Of a stretch of 64,000 bases of DNA, positions 37,147 to 46,136 are shown one piece after another. Location of the stretch: positions 62,001 through 126,000 of the forward strand of contig NZ_JOEY01000030.1 of NCBI RefSeq assembly GCF_000718165.1, read 5' to 3'. Positions within the stretch are counted from its first letter, which is position 1. Every line of letters starts with the position of its first letter. Under the pieces are notes generated by a model, which was not told where the DNA came from, did no database searches, and saw only the letters and a list, made by a program, of their open reading frames with translations. The stretch comes from Streptomyces fulvoviolaceus. GTDB taxonomy: Bacteria; Actinomycetota; Actinomycetes; Streptomycetales; Streptomycetaceae. Both the position numbers and the translations under genes were made by a program.

Positions 37147-37758
37147 ATGGCAAGCACATCACCGGTCGCGGCGAAGCCTGGGCGCCCCCGCGACCCTGGC
37201 GCAGACGACCGCATCCTCCAGGCGGTCGTCGACGAACTCGCCGAGACCGGGGTCGCCGGCTTCCGGATCAACTCCGTCGCCGCCCGCGCCAAGGTCGCCA
37301 AGCGAACCCTCTACACCCGCTGGACCGAGCGGGACGACCTGATCCTGGCGGGCCTGTCCACCCTCTGCGTCCATCTGCGCTCACCACGCACCGGCAGCCT
37401 CGAACGCGACCTGCGACTCCTGTTCGACGAGACCGCCGACGCCCTGGACAGCCCCCGGTGGCTGATCGCGGCCCGCTGCTCCCTGGAACTGCCGGACTAC
37501 CCCGAGCTCTATGCGATGTTCCAGCGCGACTGCATCGACCAGCCCCTCGCCGTCGTCGAAGACGTCCTCTACGACGCACAGCAACGCGGCGAACTGCGCA
37601 CTGGCATTGACCGAACCGTGGCCGCCGAGACCTTCGCGAACTCACTCGCGGGCTTCAGCACGCACATCGCCCGGCTTCGCGGCGTCAGCGCGTACGGCGT
37701 CCGCGAACAGTTCCTGGATCTGTTCCTGCACGCGGTGCGTGCCGACACCGCCGGTTAG
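37147..37758 (+). CDS. TetR-family regulator
   Basis: The 203-residue protein has an N-terminal extension, then the TetR helix-turn-helix RILQAVVDELAETGVAGFR with VAARAKVAKRTLYTRWTERDD (about 22-65). A C-terminal effector domain has DLPDYPELYAMFQRD-like helices. It diverges from the TetR/MMPL operon and shares the CGAAAC palindromes. No downstream partner gene is intact, because the next 2 kb is decayed. It may regulate the MMPL exporter or be orphaned. Confidence 0.88.
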   Translation: MASTSPVAAKPGRPRDPGADDRILQAVVDELAETGVAGFRINSVAARAKVAKRTLYTRWTERDDLILAGLSTLCVHLRSPRTGSLERDLRLLFDETADALDSPRWLIAARCSLELPDYPELYAMFQRDCIDQPLAVVEDVLYDAQQRGELRTGIDRTVAAETFANSLAGFSTHIARLRGVSAYGVREQFLDLFLHAVRADTAG

Positions 37759-37899
37759 ACGGCCCACGTCAGCCAGCTGCTGTTGCGCGTGCCATGTATG
37801 GGACCGCCGGTGCTCGGGCGGGCCGTCATGACGGCCTGCCCGTTGCCAAGGGAAGACATGTGATCGGGACGAAGGCCGCCGGCGAAGCCTCCGGTGCAG

Positions 37900-38400
37900 C
37901 ACGATGCCCACGGGAGACATTCGCGGGAGGGGCAGGCTCCAGGCGCGCGGATGGTTCCGTCGGCTTGGGGCCGGTGACTGGCCGCGCCGAGAACGAAGCC
38001 GACCACGCGCTCGGCGTAGCGGCCACTGTTCGTCTGGAGGGCTGGCGGCACAACCTCGCGCTCCAGCCGCGTCTCCTCCTTTTCCAGGTCCCCCAGTGCC
38101 TGACCGAACAGGTCCGGGTAGATCTTGGCCTCGATCATCGCGCGCAGGCGGACGATCCCGTCCGAGCCGAAATACCTCGCGAGCATCCCCTTGGCCACCA
38201 CCAGCAGGTCTCCCCGCAGGGATCCGGTGTCGAGGAGTTCGGCCGGCACCAGGCGGGATTCGAGCGCGGCGCGATGAGCTCCTCTTTGGTGGGCCACCTC
38301 CGGTAGAGCGCGGCCTTGCCCACGCAGGCGCGGCGCACCACCAGGTCCATGGTGGACCCGGCTCAACCCACTTCCCCGTACACCTCCATGGTGGTGCTGA
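37900..38400 (-). pseudogene. TetR-family regulator remnant (stop and frameshift)
   Basis: The minus strand reads TTMEVYGEVG, then a stop. It continues STMDLVVRRACVGKAALYRR then WPTKEELIA, a TetR helix-turn-helix. A frameshift leads to RLVPAELLDTGSLRGDLLVV and MIEAKIYPDLFGQALGDLEK in another frame, which is the matching effector domain. The end is lost after about 160 residues. Confidence 0.75.
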
Positions 38401-38450
38401 GCACGCACGGTTCGATGTCTGGGTCGGCGCGGCGGCCCCGACATGGGGGC

Positions 38451-38469
38451 CTTGACCCAAGGCCGGGTA
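38451..38469 (+). repeat. 19-bp direct repeat, copy 1
   Basis: The block starts CTTGACCCAAG and continues GCCGGGTA. It matches 39167-39185 at 18 of 19 positions. The CTTG/CAAG dyad in it looks like a regulator site. The two copies bracket the broken LacI and SDR fragments. Confidence 0.5.
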
Positions 38470-38579
38470 ATTAGCGTTTTCACTGGTCACACGAGGCCGG
38501 GACCGATCCCACGCGCCTTATCGATGAGATCGTCAGGGTGTCCGTCGAAAAAACGGAATCTCGGTAGTCACCAACGGAT

Positions 38580-38885
38580 TCAGTCGACGATCGGCACGGA
38601 CGGGGCCCCTGACGGCATGTTGAGCGGCGTGACCACCTGAATCGCCGAGGGCAGGGAAGGGCCGTCCTCGGGCAGTGCCTTGTGCGCACGCATGATGATC
38701 TGGCAGGCGCGGCGCATGGCGCTGCGGAAGCCCATCTCGCGCTCCTCCTCGCCGAGGAAGGAGCTGCGGCTGATGGTGGTGAGCACGTTGCCGGGGCGGT
38801 TGCCGAGCCACTGGCCGAGCAGGTAGGCGGCGGTGGCGCCCGCCGCGCGGTTGTCGATGCCGACGTACGCGAGGCGGGCGCAGGC
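38580..38885 (-). pseudogene. LacI-type regulator/sugar-binding protein C-terminal fragment
   Basis: The minus strand reads ARLAYVGIDNRAAGATAAYL then LLGQWLGNRPGNVL and SRSSFLGEEEREMGFRSAM, typical of the periplasmic-binding-fold domain of LacI-family proteins. It ends in VPIVD and a stop. The DNA-binding domain and first half are missing. The 5' break abuts an SDR fragment on the other strand. Confidence 0.7.
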
Positions 38886-38886
38886 T

Positions 38887-39065
38887 GCTTGAGACCCCTC
38901 TGCTTGAGGACAAGGTCGTCCTCGTCAACGGCAGCAGCCAGGGCGTCGGCGCGGGCATCATGCAGACTGCCGTACGAGAAGGTGCGAGCGTCATCTTCAC
39001 CGGCCGCGGGCCGAGGTCGGCGAGAAGCTCGCCGCGGACATTGAAGGGCCCTCAGCCGGTCTGTG
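38887..39065 (+). pseudogene. short-chain dehydrogenase N-terminal fragment, frameshifted
   Basis: The frame reads PLLEDKVVLVNGSSQGVGAG then IMQTAVREGASVIFTGR, the TGxxxGxG nucleotide-binding start of an SDR (here NGSSQGVG). A shift then gives AEVGEKLAADIEGP, the expected continuation. The catalytic Tyr-Lys region is absent. Confidence 0.7.
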
Positions 39066-39166
39066 CGAGGTCAGCCACCATCGGAGCGGCGGCATGCTGA
39101 GGGCGGCGCTGGGTGCGCCAGCGCGATTGCTCCGCGTACGGCAGGGAGAAGATGTCATACGGGGAG

Positions 39167-39185
39167 CTTGCCCCAAGGCCGGGTA
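39167..39185 (+). repeat. 19-bp direct repeat, copy 2
   Basis: The block starts CTTGCCCCAAG and continues GCCGGGTA, one base different from 38451-38469, 716 bp away. Confidence 0.5.
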
Positions 39186-39244
39186 CCCCGACCGGGTGTA
39201 CCGGTGTTCTGGGAGGCACGCCAAGTTGCGCGGCTGCACCATTG

Positions 39245-39860
39245 AGGGCCGATGTCTACCGGCCCGGTTCGGGCGGCCCATGACCGGTGCTCCTGGTCCG
39301 TCTGCCCTATGGGAAGTACCAGCCCGGCACGCTTTCCTCCGTCGATCCGGTCAGCAGGGCGAAGCGCGGATTCATGGTCGTCGGCCAGGACGTCAGGGGC
39401 CGATTCGCCCGGGACGGTGACCGGGAGCCTTACACCCTCGGGGAAAGCGACGGATACGACACCGTCGTCAGGTGGGGCACTCCCCGGGGCGAACGGATCC
39501 GTCGGCATGTTCGGAGGCAGCTACTTCGGCAATACACAACACAATGGATGGCAGCCCCCGCGAAACCACCCGCGTTGAGGCCATCGCGCCAGCGTTGGCA
39601 TGGTCGGAACCCAACGACGGCCGGTTCGCCCGTGGGGCGCCACCGAGCTGAGCCTCGCTGTGCCCTGGTCACTCGTACACGGTCTCGACACCGTTATGCG
39701 CAGGGACACAGAAGACCCGGCCGGCGGCATACAGGCACTCGGCGCGCCTGCCGAATCATCGCCCCACACCAACCACGGCACCGGCCTGCCCCTGACCCGC
39801 AGCACCCCACCCCCGGCGCCCTCGCAACGGCCAATCAGGCAGCCGCGTAAGGATCAACCA
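39245..39860 (+). pseudogene. CocE/NonD-type (S15) hydrolase remnant with several frameshifts
   Basis: Pieces in different frames line up with the N-terminal domain of CocE/NonD hydrolases. They are LLVRLPYGKYQPGTLSSVDP, RGFMVVGQDVRGRF, GESDGYDTVVRWG, then GANGSVGMFGGSYFGNTQ (nucleophile elbow GGSYFG), WMAAPAKPP, and ATELSLAVPWSLVHGLD. At least three frame changes separate them, and the C-terminal half is gone. It would have been an esterase or peptidase. Confidence 0.75.
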
Positions 39861-40022
39861 ACCTGACTGGCCGGTACGGCCCAGCCCAAGTGGCCGCGCA
39901 CTGTGGATGTTTGCTGCCGCACCAAGACAGGCTCCAGTAATGAAGCTCACGACCCGGAGCTTCGGACAAGGTCACGGTGCAGGCCCGCCGACTCTCACGG
40001 TCCGCTGTCCGCGTCTTCCAGC

Positions 40023-41684
40023 TCACGCGCCACTACGTAGTCGTCCGTGGTCCTGCAGCTCACGCCGCAGCAGTTTGCCGCTGCCGGTCTTCGGCAGTTC
40101 CTCGAGAAACTCCACCTCACGCGGATACTTGTACGCCGCCAGCCGGGCCTTGCAGAAGTCGATGAGCTCCTCGGGAGTCACTTCCTTGCCGGGCCTCAGA
40201 CTGACGAAGGCCTTGACGGTCTCGCCGCGGTACGCGTCGGGCACGCCGACCACGGCGGCCTCGCGCACCGCCTCGTGCTCGTACAGAACATCCTCGACCT
40301 CACGCGGCCAGACCTTGTACCCGCCGGCGTTGATCTGGTCCTTCTTACGGTCGACGACGTAGAACCAGCCGTCGGCGTCCATGTAGCCCACGTCGCCGGT
40401 GTGCAGCGCGCCGGCTCGGATCGCCCGGGCCGTCTCCTCCGGCTTCTTCCAGTACCCTGCCACGACCTGTGGGCCCGAGACGACGATCTCGCCCACCTCT
40501 CCCTGCGGCAGTTCCTCGCCGTTCTCGCCGACGATGCGCACCACCGTGTTGAAGACCGGTACCCCGACCGACAGCGCGCCGGAGGCCTGGTCCACCGGGG
40601 CGTCGGCGTGCAGGGGCACCGCGTGGCAAGGAGAGGTGGTCTCGGTCATCCCGTAGATGTTGCGGATGCACGGGCCGAACTGCTCCGCGAACGCCTTCAC
40701 GGTGCTCGGGGGGATCGGCGCGCCACCGGAGTAGACCTTGATGAGCGTGGCCAGGGCGTCCCGGTCGGCATTCGGCGCGTTCATCAACGCGATGAACACG
40801 GTGATCGAACCGACCGTGAAGGTCGCCCCGGTCTCACGGATCATGTCGATCGCCAGGGTGGGCTCGAAGCGGTGGAAGAGCACCAGGGGCGCGCCCGTCA
40901 GGAGTGAGACTCCGATGTGCCCGATCAGGCCCGTGACGTGGAACAGCGGTGCCACGCCGAACACCACGTCGTCGGCACCCACGCCCATCCAGTCCCGGTA
41001 CGTCTGTGCGTTGAACACCACGTTGCCATGGGTGATCAACGCACCCTTCGGCGGACCGGTGGTGCCCGACGTGTACGTCAGGACCGCCACATCGCCCGAT
41101 TGCGGTGACACCGCCGGAGGGCGCTGCCCCGCGAACCCGGCGATCAGTTCACCCATGTCCCGCGCGCCCGGGCAGGCGACGGAATCGACGCCCCCGAAGG
41201 CACGCGGGTCGTTGCGGCTCTGGTGGCGCAGCTCCGAGGTGGTGATCACCAGGCCGTCGAAGACGGGGCGGACGTTGCCGTACAGGTTCTCCAGGCACAC
41301 GACCGCGCTCGCTCCGGAGTCGCGCAGCAGCTCGTTCACCTCGCGCTGCTTGTACATCGGGTTCACCGACACCGCGATCCCGCCGGTCTTCCAGACCCCG
41401 AGAAGCGCTATGACGTACTGCGGCACGTTCTGCAGGTAGAGCGCGACCCGGTCACCGCCTGCCACTCCGGCGGCGAGCAGGCCGCAGGCGAACTCGTCGG
41501 AGAGCGCGTCCAGTTCCCGCAGCGTGATGACACCGTCGAAGTAGCGGATGATCGGCGCGTCCGGCGTGCGTCGCACCGACGCGGTGAACATCTCCAGCGC
41601 GTTTGCATACTCGGGCACGATGTCGTGCGGCCGACCCGTGTCGTACTGGGCGAGCCAGGGGCGCTGGTCGTAGATCGAAGTCAT
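40023..41684 (-). CDS. acyl-CoA ligase (AMP-binding, fatty or aromatic acid)
   Basis: The 553-residue adenylate-forming enzyme has YTSGTTGPPKGA at about 204-215, YGMTETTSPCHAV and HTGDVGYMDADGWFYVVDRK near 400. The C-terminal loop is INAGGYKVWPREVED, and the catalytic Lys is in KTGSGKLLRRE. It activates an acid to its CoA thioester at the head of cluster II. The ATG at 41684 has GGAG 6 nt upstream; a start 12 bp earlier is possible. It diverges from the XRE-TetR fusion regulator gene. Confidence 0.93.
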   Translation of the reverse strand: MTSIYDQRPWLAQYDTGRPHDIVPEYANALEMFTASVRRTPDAPIIRYFDGVITLRELDALSDEFACGLLAAGVAGGDRVALYLQNVPQYVIALLGVWKTGGIAVSVNPMYKQREVNELLRDSGASAVVCLENLYGNVRPVFDGLVITTSELRHQSRNDPRAFGGVDSVACPGARDMGELIAGFAGQRPPAVSPQSGDVAVLTYTSGTTGPPKGALITHGNVVFNAQTYRDWMGVGADDVVFGVAPLFHVTGLIGHIGVSLLTGAPLVLFHRFEPTLAIDMIRETGATFTVGSITVFIALMNAPNADRDALATLIKVYSGGAPIPPSTVKAFAEQFGPCIRNIYGMTETTSPCHAVPLHADAPVDQASGALSVGVPVFNTVVRIVGENGEELPQGEVGEIVVSGPQVVAGYWKKPEETARAIRAGALHTGDVGYMDADGWFYVVDRKKDQINAGGYKVWPREVEDVLYEHEAVREAAVVGVPDAYRGETVKAFVSLRPGKEVTPEELIDFCKARLAAYKYPREVEFLEELPKTGSGKLLRRELQDHGRLRSGA

Positions 41685-41782
41685 CGGTTGCTCCACTCAG
41701 CGGACGATGCCCGGATGCCGAGCGATCGTTCGGCCGGTACACGAACAGACATATGTTCTTAACCTTTCAGCAGCAAAAGCAA

Positions 41783-41808
41783 GAGGGCAAGGGCCAGATC
41801 TTGCCCTC
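41783..41808. repeat. inverted repeat in ligase/XRE-TetR divergent promoter
   Basis: GAGGGCAAG (41783-41791) and CTTGCCCTC (41800-41808) form a perfect 9-bp stem with an 8-nt loop. It lies 30 bp before the XRE-TetR start and is a good candidate operator, or a hairpin in its leader. Confidence 0.6.
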
Positions 41809-41837
41809 ACCGCTCAAGAAGTGTTTAGGATTCCTGA

Positions 41838-42722
41838 ATGGAGACTTCGTCACAGGAGCAGGTGGGCGCCCGACTGCGAGCGGCCCGGAAGGCCCGCGGG
41901 ATGAGTCTGCGGGCGCTCGCCGGCCGGATCGGTGTGAGCCCCGCGACCATGAGCCAGGTGGAGCTCGGGCGCACCGGGCTGTCCGTCAGCAGACTCGGTG
42001 AGATCGCCCGGGTGCTCGGGACCACCGTGGGCGATCTGATCGACGGCGCCACACCGGTAGCGCCGCCGACGCGGACACCCCGACAAGCCACGGCGACGTC
42101 GCGGTCCGCGCACGCCCAGGAGGACCCGGACTGGCGCAGCTACCCGCCACACCCCTTCGATCCGGTGCTGGAGGCGGCGCTGGCCGAGTTCCTGGAGGTC
42201 GGGTACCACGGCACCTCGGTGCGCGGCATCGCTCAGCGCTGCGGCATGTCGGTCGCCGGGCTCTACCACCATTACGCCAGCAAGCAGGAGATGCTGCGGC
42301 GGATACTCGACCTCACGATGACCGACCTGCTGCGCCGCTCCCGCGCCGCGCGGGCCGAGGGCCGCGGTCCCGCCGAGCGGTTCTGTCTGCTGGTCGAGAA
42401 CCTCGCCCTGTTCCACACCCGGCGCCGCGAACTGGGGTTCGTCGGCGCCAGCGAGATGCGGTCACTGGAGCCGGACAGTCACCGGATCATCGCCGGCCTG
42501 CGCACCGAGCAGCAGTCGATGGTCGACCACGAGGTCGGTGAGGCTGTCGCCGCCGGCCTGTTCCGGACCCGGCACCCCCACGAGGCGGCCCGCGCCGTGG
42601 TGACGATGTGCACGGCCCTCTCCCAGTGGTACCGGCCCGGTGGCGAGCTCTCCCCGGAGGGGGTCGCCGCCGAGTACGTGCAGTTCGCGCTGGACCTGAT
42701 GCGCTTCCAGCCGTCTCAGTGA
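41838..42722 (+). CDS. fused XRE plus TetR regulator
   Basis: The 294-residue protein has two DNA-binding units. An XRE domain covers about residues 7-65 (RLRAARKARGMSLRALAGRI, SPATMSQVELGRTGLS). A proline-rich linker follows. Then a TetR unit (about 103-155) reads LEAALAEFLEVGYHGTSVRG and QRCGMSVAGLYHHYASKQEM, followed by a helical effector domain to the end. The fusion is an uncommon layout. It diverges from the ligase with the GAGGGCAAG dyad between them. It ends 18 bp from the convergent ferredoxin gene. The TetR half resembles the TetR at 56163-56861. Confidence 0.9.
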   Translation: METSSQEQVGARLRAARKARGMSLRALAGRIGVSPATMSQVELGRTGLSVSRLGEIARVLGTTVGDLIDGATPVAPPTRTPRQATATSRSAHAQEDPDWRSYPPHPFDPVLEAALAEFLEVGYHGTSVRGIAQRCGMSVAGLYHHYASKQEMLRRILDLTMTDLLRRSRAARAEGRGPAERFCLLVENLALFHTRRRELGFVGASEMRSLEPDSHRIIAGLRTEQQSMVDHEVGEAVAAGLFRTRHPHEAARAVVTMCTALSQWYRPGGELSPEGVAAEYVQFALDLMRFQPSQ

Positions 42723-42740
42723 CTCCGGCTCACACCGGGC

Positions 42741-43016
42741 TCAGAGTTCGAGGACGAGCTTCGCCGACCGGCTTCGGGACACGCACACCATCATCACGCG
42801 CCCGGAAGCGCGCTCGGCGCCCGACAGCACGCTGTCGTGGTGCTCGGGTTCTCCTGCGAGGACAGCCGTCTCACAGGTCCCGCAGATACCCGACCGGCAC
42901 AGCCACTGCACGTCCACCCCGTGCGCTTCGAGAACGTCGAGCACCGACTCACCCCGTGGCACCCGCACGGTACGCCCCGACTTCGCCAGCAGGACTTCGA
43001 AGGACCCGTCGTCCAT
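42741..43016 (-). CDS. 2Fe-2S ferredoxin (plant type)
   Basis: The 91-residue stand-alone ferredoxin has cluster ligands Cys40, Cys45 and Cys48 in CRSGICGTC, and Cys78 in MMVCVSRS. It resembles the ferredoxin domain of oxygenase reductases of the vanillate demethylase or phthalate dioxygenase type. It could deliver electrons to an oxygenase of cluster II. No reductase or P450 is next to it. I chose the ATG at 43016 because AAGGGG lies 9-10 nt upstream. It diverges from the aldehyde dehydrogenase gene with a near-palindromic operator between them. Confidence 0.9.
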   Translation of the reverse strand: MDDGSFEVLLAKSGRTVRVPRGESVLDVLEAHGVDVQWLCRSGICGTCETAVLAGEPEHHDSVLSGAERASGRVMMVCVSRSRSAKLVLEL

Positions 43017-43035
43017 TCCGTACCCCTTGACTGAG

Positions 43036-43053
43036 ACATGCACCGGTGTATGT
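43036..43053. promoter_or_regulatory. near-palindrome in ferredoxin/aldehyde dehydrogenase promoter
   Basis: ACATGCACCGGTGTATGT has one mismatch pair. The element TGTATGTTA ends it and recurs 21 bp further right (43072-43080, as CTGTATGTTA). Two related half-sites in a divergent promoter suggest a regulator site. Confidence 0.55.
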
Positions 43054-43193
43054 TAAGCCGAGCGTACACGCCTGTATGTTAGCGAACGTTATATAGAAGT
43101 CGAGCCAGAGCGTTCGCTTCGCTTCCTCAACGGCCGAGCGCCGTGGTCCTCGAAGGGCCACAGGCAGCCGCCGCGTTCCACAGGAGGTCAAAG

Positions 43194-44678
43194 ATGACCA
43201 CAATCGATTCCGCACCCATCAGCGCGACCGAGATCCCGGACCGCGTCCACTTCTTCATCGGCGGGGCGTGGCAGACGCCCCACGGCACTGGGCGGCACAG
43301 CGTCGTCGAGGCCGCGACGGGCGAGCAGATCGCTGTCGCGGCACTGGGCGACGAGGTGGACGTCGACCGCGCCGTCCGCGCCGCCCGCACCGCCCTGAAC
43401 GGGCCGTGGGGTGCGACGACCGCCGCTGAGCGGGCCGCGGTCATGCGCCGGTTCGCGGACGCCCTCGAGGCACGGTCCGAGGCGGCGAGCGTGCTCGTCA
43501 GCCGCGAGAACGGCATGCCGATCGGCCTGTCCCGTGCGTTCAACGGCGGCGCGCCCGCCGCGCTCCTGCGCATGTACGCCGATCTGATCGAGAAGACTCC
43601 GCTGGAGGCGGCGCGGCCGGCGGCGCTGGGCTCGACGATCGTGCGGCGCGAGCCGGTCGGTGTCGTGGGCGCGATCGTGCCCTGGAACTACCCGCTGGCC
43701 CTGGCCATGTCCAAGGTCGCGCCGGCGCTGGCGGCCGGCTGCACCCTCGTTCTCAAGCCGTCCCCGGACACCGCGCTGGACAGCTACCTCCTCGCGGACG
43801 CCGCGGTCGAGGCCGGCCTTCCGGACGGTGTCCTCAACATCGTCCTGGCCGATCGTGAGGCCGGCATGGCCCTGGTCCGCCACCCCGAGATCGACAAGAT
43901 CGCGTTCACGGGTTCGACGGAGGCCGGCCGCGTCGTCGGCGCCGAGTGCGGCCGGCTGATCCGCCGGTGCACGCTCGAACTGGGCGGCAAGTCCGCTTCC
44001 GTCTTCCTGCGGGACGGCGACCTCGACACCTTCCTCGGCGGTCTGTCGTCGTCCAGTTTCCAGAACAACAGCCAGACGTGCACGACACAGTCGCGCGTGC
44101 TGGTGGATCGCTCGCGTTACGCCGAGGTGGTCGATGCCCTGGCGGCCTACGCCACCGGGCTGCGAGTGGGGAACCCGCTGGACGAGACGGTCCAGTGCGG
44201 CCCCATGGCCGGCGAGCGTCACCAGCAGCGGGTCCTCGGCTACATCGAGCAGGCCAAGGCCGATTCCCGCCTGGTGGCGGGCGGCGGACGGGTAGCCGGC
44301 CAGGACCGCGGCTGGTTCGTGGCACCGACCGTGTTCGCCGACGTCGACAACCACAGCCCCCTCGCCCAGGAGGAGGTCTTCGGCCCGGTCATCGCCGTCA
44401 TGCCGTTCGACACGGACGAGGACGCGGTCAGGATCGCCAACGACAGCAACTACGGCCTCGCCGGATCCGTATGGACCGCCGACGAGGAGCGCGGCATCGG
44501 CATCGCGCGACGCATCCGGACCGGCACGGTCGGCGTGAACTACTACAGCACCGACCTGGGAGCACCCTTCGGCGGCATGAAGGACAGCGGCATCGGCCGC
44601 GAGTTCGGCCCGGAAGGACTCGACAGCTACCTGGAGTACAAGTCCATCTACGCAAGCGCCCGTTGGCTGAACGCGTGA
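43194..44678 (+). CDS. aldehyde dehydrogenase
   Basis: The 494-residue enzyme has PWNYPLALAMSKV near 163, FTGSTEAGRVVG, Glu262 in LELGGKSASV, and Cys296 in NSQTCTTQS. It turns an aldehyde into an acid with NAD(P). AGGAGG lies 6 nt before the ATG at 43194. Only 14 bp separate it from the DUF2236 oxygenase gene, so it most likely oxidises the aldehyde that the oxygenase makes, as known for rubber breakdown products. Confidence 0.94.
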   Translation: MTTIDSAPISATEIPDRVHFFIGGAWQTPHGTGRHSVVEAATGEQIAVAALGDEVDVDRAVRAARTALNGPWGATTAAERAAVMRRFADALEARSEAASVLVSRENGMPIGLSRAFNGGAPAALLRMYADLIEKTPLEAARPAALGSTIVRREPVGVVGAIVPWNYPLALAMSKVAPALAAGCTLVLKPSPDTALDSYLLADAAVEAGLPDGVLNIVLADREAGMALVRHPEIDKIAFTGSTEAGRVVGAECGRLIRRCTLELGGKSASVFLRDGDLDTFLGGLSSSSFQNNSQTCTTQSRVLVDRSRYAEVVDALAAYATGLRVGNPLDETVQCGPMAGERHQQRVLGYIEQAKADSRLVAGGGRVAGQDRGWFVAPTVFADVDNHSPLAQEEVFGPVIAVMPFDTDEDAVRIANDSNYGLAGSVWTADEERGIGIARRIRTGTVGVNYYSTDLGAPFGGMKDSGIGREFGPEGLDSYLEYKSIYASARWLNA

Positions 44679-44692
44679 CAAGGGAAAACACG

Positions 44693-46069
44693 ATGACCGA
44701 GACAATCGCCACCACCGCGCACAGCGACAGCCGACAGCACCCGTACGACTACTACTACCGCCCCGGCATGGAACTGCGACCCGCGCCGCCCCGGGCCGGG
44801 AACAGCCCCGAGTGGCTTCACATGCGCCGGCGCCTCTTCTCCCCCTGGATCAAGGTGCGTGAGGTCCCGGAGGAGACCCCCCTCATCCGCCGCCTCCAGG
44901 ACCACCTCTGGCAGGGCGACGAGCTCATGGACGCCGTCGCGGAACTCTCGCGGCGGGTCGGCGCGGAGAAGTTCAGGTCGCTCCTCGACACCGTTCTGGA
45001 GCACGGCATCGAGACGGTCGACTCTCCCCCCGAGGAACTCACCGCACTGTTCGAGCAGCTCTGCGGCAGGCCCGACTGGTTCGACGCCGAACTGTACGAG
45101 CGGGGCCGCGTGTTGATGGCCAACGGCACGCCGTTCGGAAAGCTCGGCGGCGGCATCGTGAACGTCATCATGACGGCGTACGGCGAGGCGGTGTCCTCCG
45201 CCACAGGTGCCACCGGCCGGGTCGAGCGCGACCTCTACCGCCGGGAGCTGGAGACCCAGGACTTCTTCCGCAAGGTACCCCTGCCGGACGCCCTGGACCG
45301 CTTCTCGGACACGTTCAAGACGACGGTCCGCGTGCGCCTCATGCACGCGCAGGTACGGCACGGCCTGCGGCGGAGGTGGGGAGCGGACGGCTACGCCCAC
45401 CACGGCGACCCCATCTCCAACACCGACATGTCGCTGGGGGTGCCGGCCTATGGTGTCGTCAACCTGCTCGTCGACGCCTTGCTGGGCGCTCGCGTGACAA
45501 TGGCGGACCTTGAGGCCGTCAACATGTACTGGAGCTACACCGCGTACCGCTTCGGGGTTTCAGCGGACATCCTGCCCCGCAACGCCATCGAGGCGATCCA
45601 GCAGTTCGACTACATCCTGTCGACCCTCGGCAAGCCCAGCCAGTGGTCCGAGGCGATCGCGGAGAGACTGCTCAGGTACACCCGCGAAGCGTTCACCAGT
45701 TCGGACTCCGGGCTGGTGAACCGTCTCGTGGACAAGACGTTCTTCCCGCTCTACTGCGGCATGATCGTCGACATCGGGGGCGACCCCGTCGGATACCAGA
45801 CCGCCGGGACGTCCGGGTTCAGCCGCTCGCAGCTGCGGAGGTACGGCACGGTGTACCGCACCGTGGGCGGGGCGCTCGTACGGCTCACCAGCTGGGCAGA
45901 CCGCAGGCCGGGACAGCAGCGGCGGATGCGGGCGCGAGCGGCCGAGGGCGACCCGTTCCAGAACATGTTCCACCGCGTGACCGCGGTGCTGGCCGAGAAG
46001 CAGGGCCTGCGGAGCGCGACCTTCGACTCGCACGACGCGAGCAAGCCGACCGACTTCGGCAAGAAGTAG
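44693..46069 (+). CDS. DUF2236 oxygenase related to rubber oxygenase Lcp
   Basis: The 458-residue protein has the DUF2236 fold of Lcp, a haem-b enzyme that cleaves polyisoprene C=C bonds to aldehyde and ketone ends. A conserved region is TVRVRLMHAQVRHGLRR with His218, which sits where the haem-ligand His of Lcp is expected. Earlier motifs are WFDAELYERGRVLMANGTPF and TAYGEAVSSATGATGRVERD. No Tat or Sec signal precedes it, unlike secreted Lcp, so a cytoplasmic substrate such as a terpenoid or oligoisoprenoid is likely. An aldehyde dehydrogenase lies 14 bp upstream, and a strong terminator follows. Confidence 0.87.
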   Translation: MTETIATTAHSDSRQHPYDYYYRPGMELRPAPPRAGNSPEWLHMRRRLFSPWIKVREVPEETPLIRRLQDHLWQGDELMDAVAELSRRVGAEKFRSLLDTVLEHGIETVDSPPEELTALFEQLCGRPDWFDAELYERGRVLMANGTPFGKLGGGIVNVIMTAYGEAVSSATGATGRVERDLYRRELETQDFFRKVPLPDALDRFSDTFKTTVRVRLMHAQVRHGLRRRWGADGYAHHGDPISNTDMSLGVPAYGVVNLLVDALLGARVTMADLEAVNMYWSYTAYRFGVSADILPRNAIEAIQQFDYILSTLGKPSQWSEAIAERLLRYTREAFTSSDSGLVNRLVDKTFFPLYCGMIVDIGGDPVGYQTAGTSGFSRSQLRRYGTVYRTVGGALVRLTSWADRRPGQQRRMRARAAEGDPFQNMFHRVTAVLAEKQGLRSATFDSHDASKPTDFGKK

Positions 46070-46090
46070 CCGACTCCGGTACGAAGCCGA

Positions 46091-46134
46091 AGCAGGGGGC
46101 GGCTGCCGCCATCCGGTGGCAGCCGCCCCCTGCT
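46091..46134. terminator. strong bidirectional terminator between convergent oxygenase and TetR
   Basis: AGCAGGGGGCGGCTGCC and GGCAGCCGCCCCCTGCT are perfect 17-bp arms around a 10-nt loop. It is 22 bp after the oxygenase stop and 2 bp from the convergent TetR stop. Confidence 0.85.
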
Positions 46135-46136
46135 CG

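Noticed and set aside
43188..44705. Minus-strand frame across the aldehyde dehydrogenase
   Set aside because: Antisense shadow; the plus-strand gene has all catalytic residues and an AGGAGG site.
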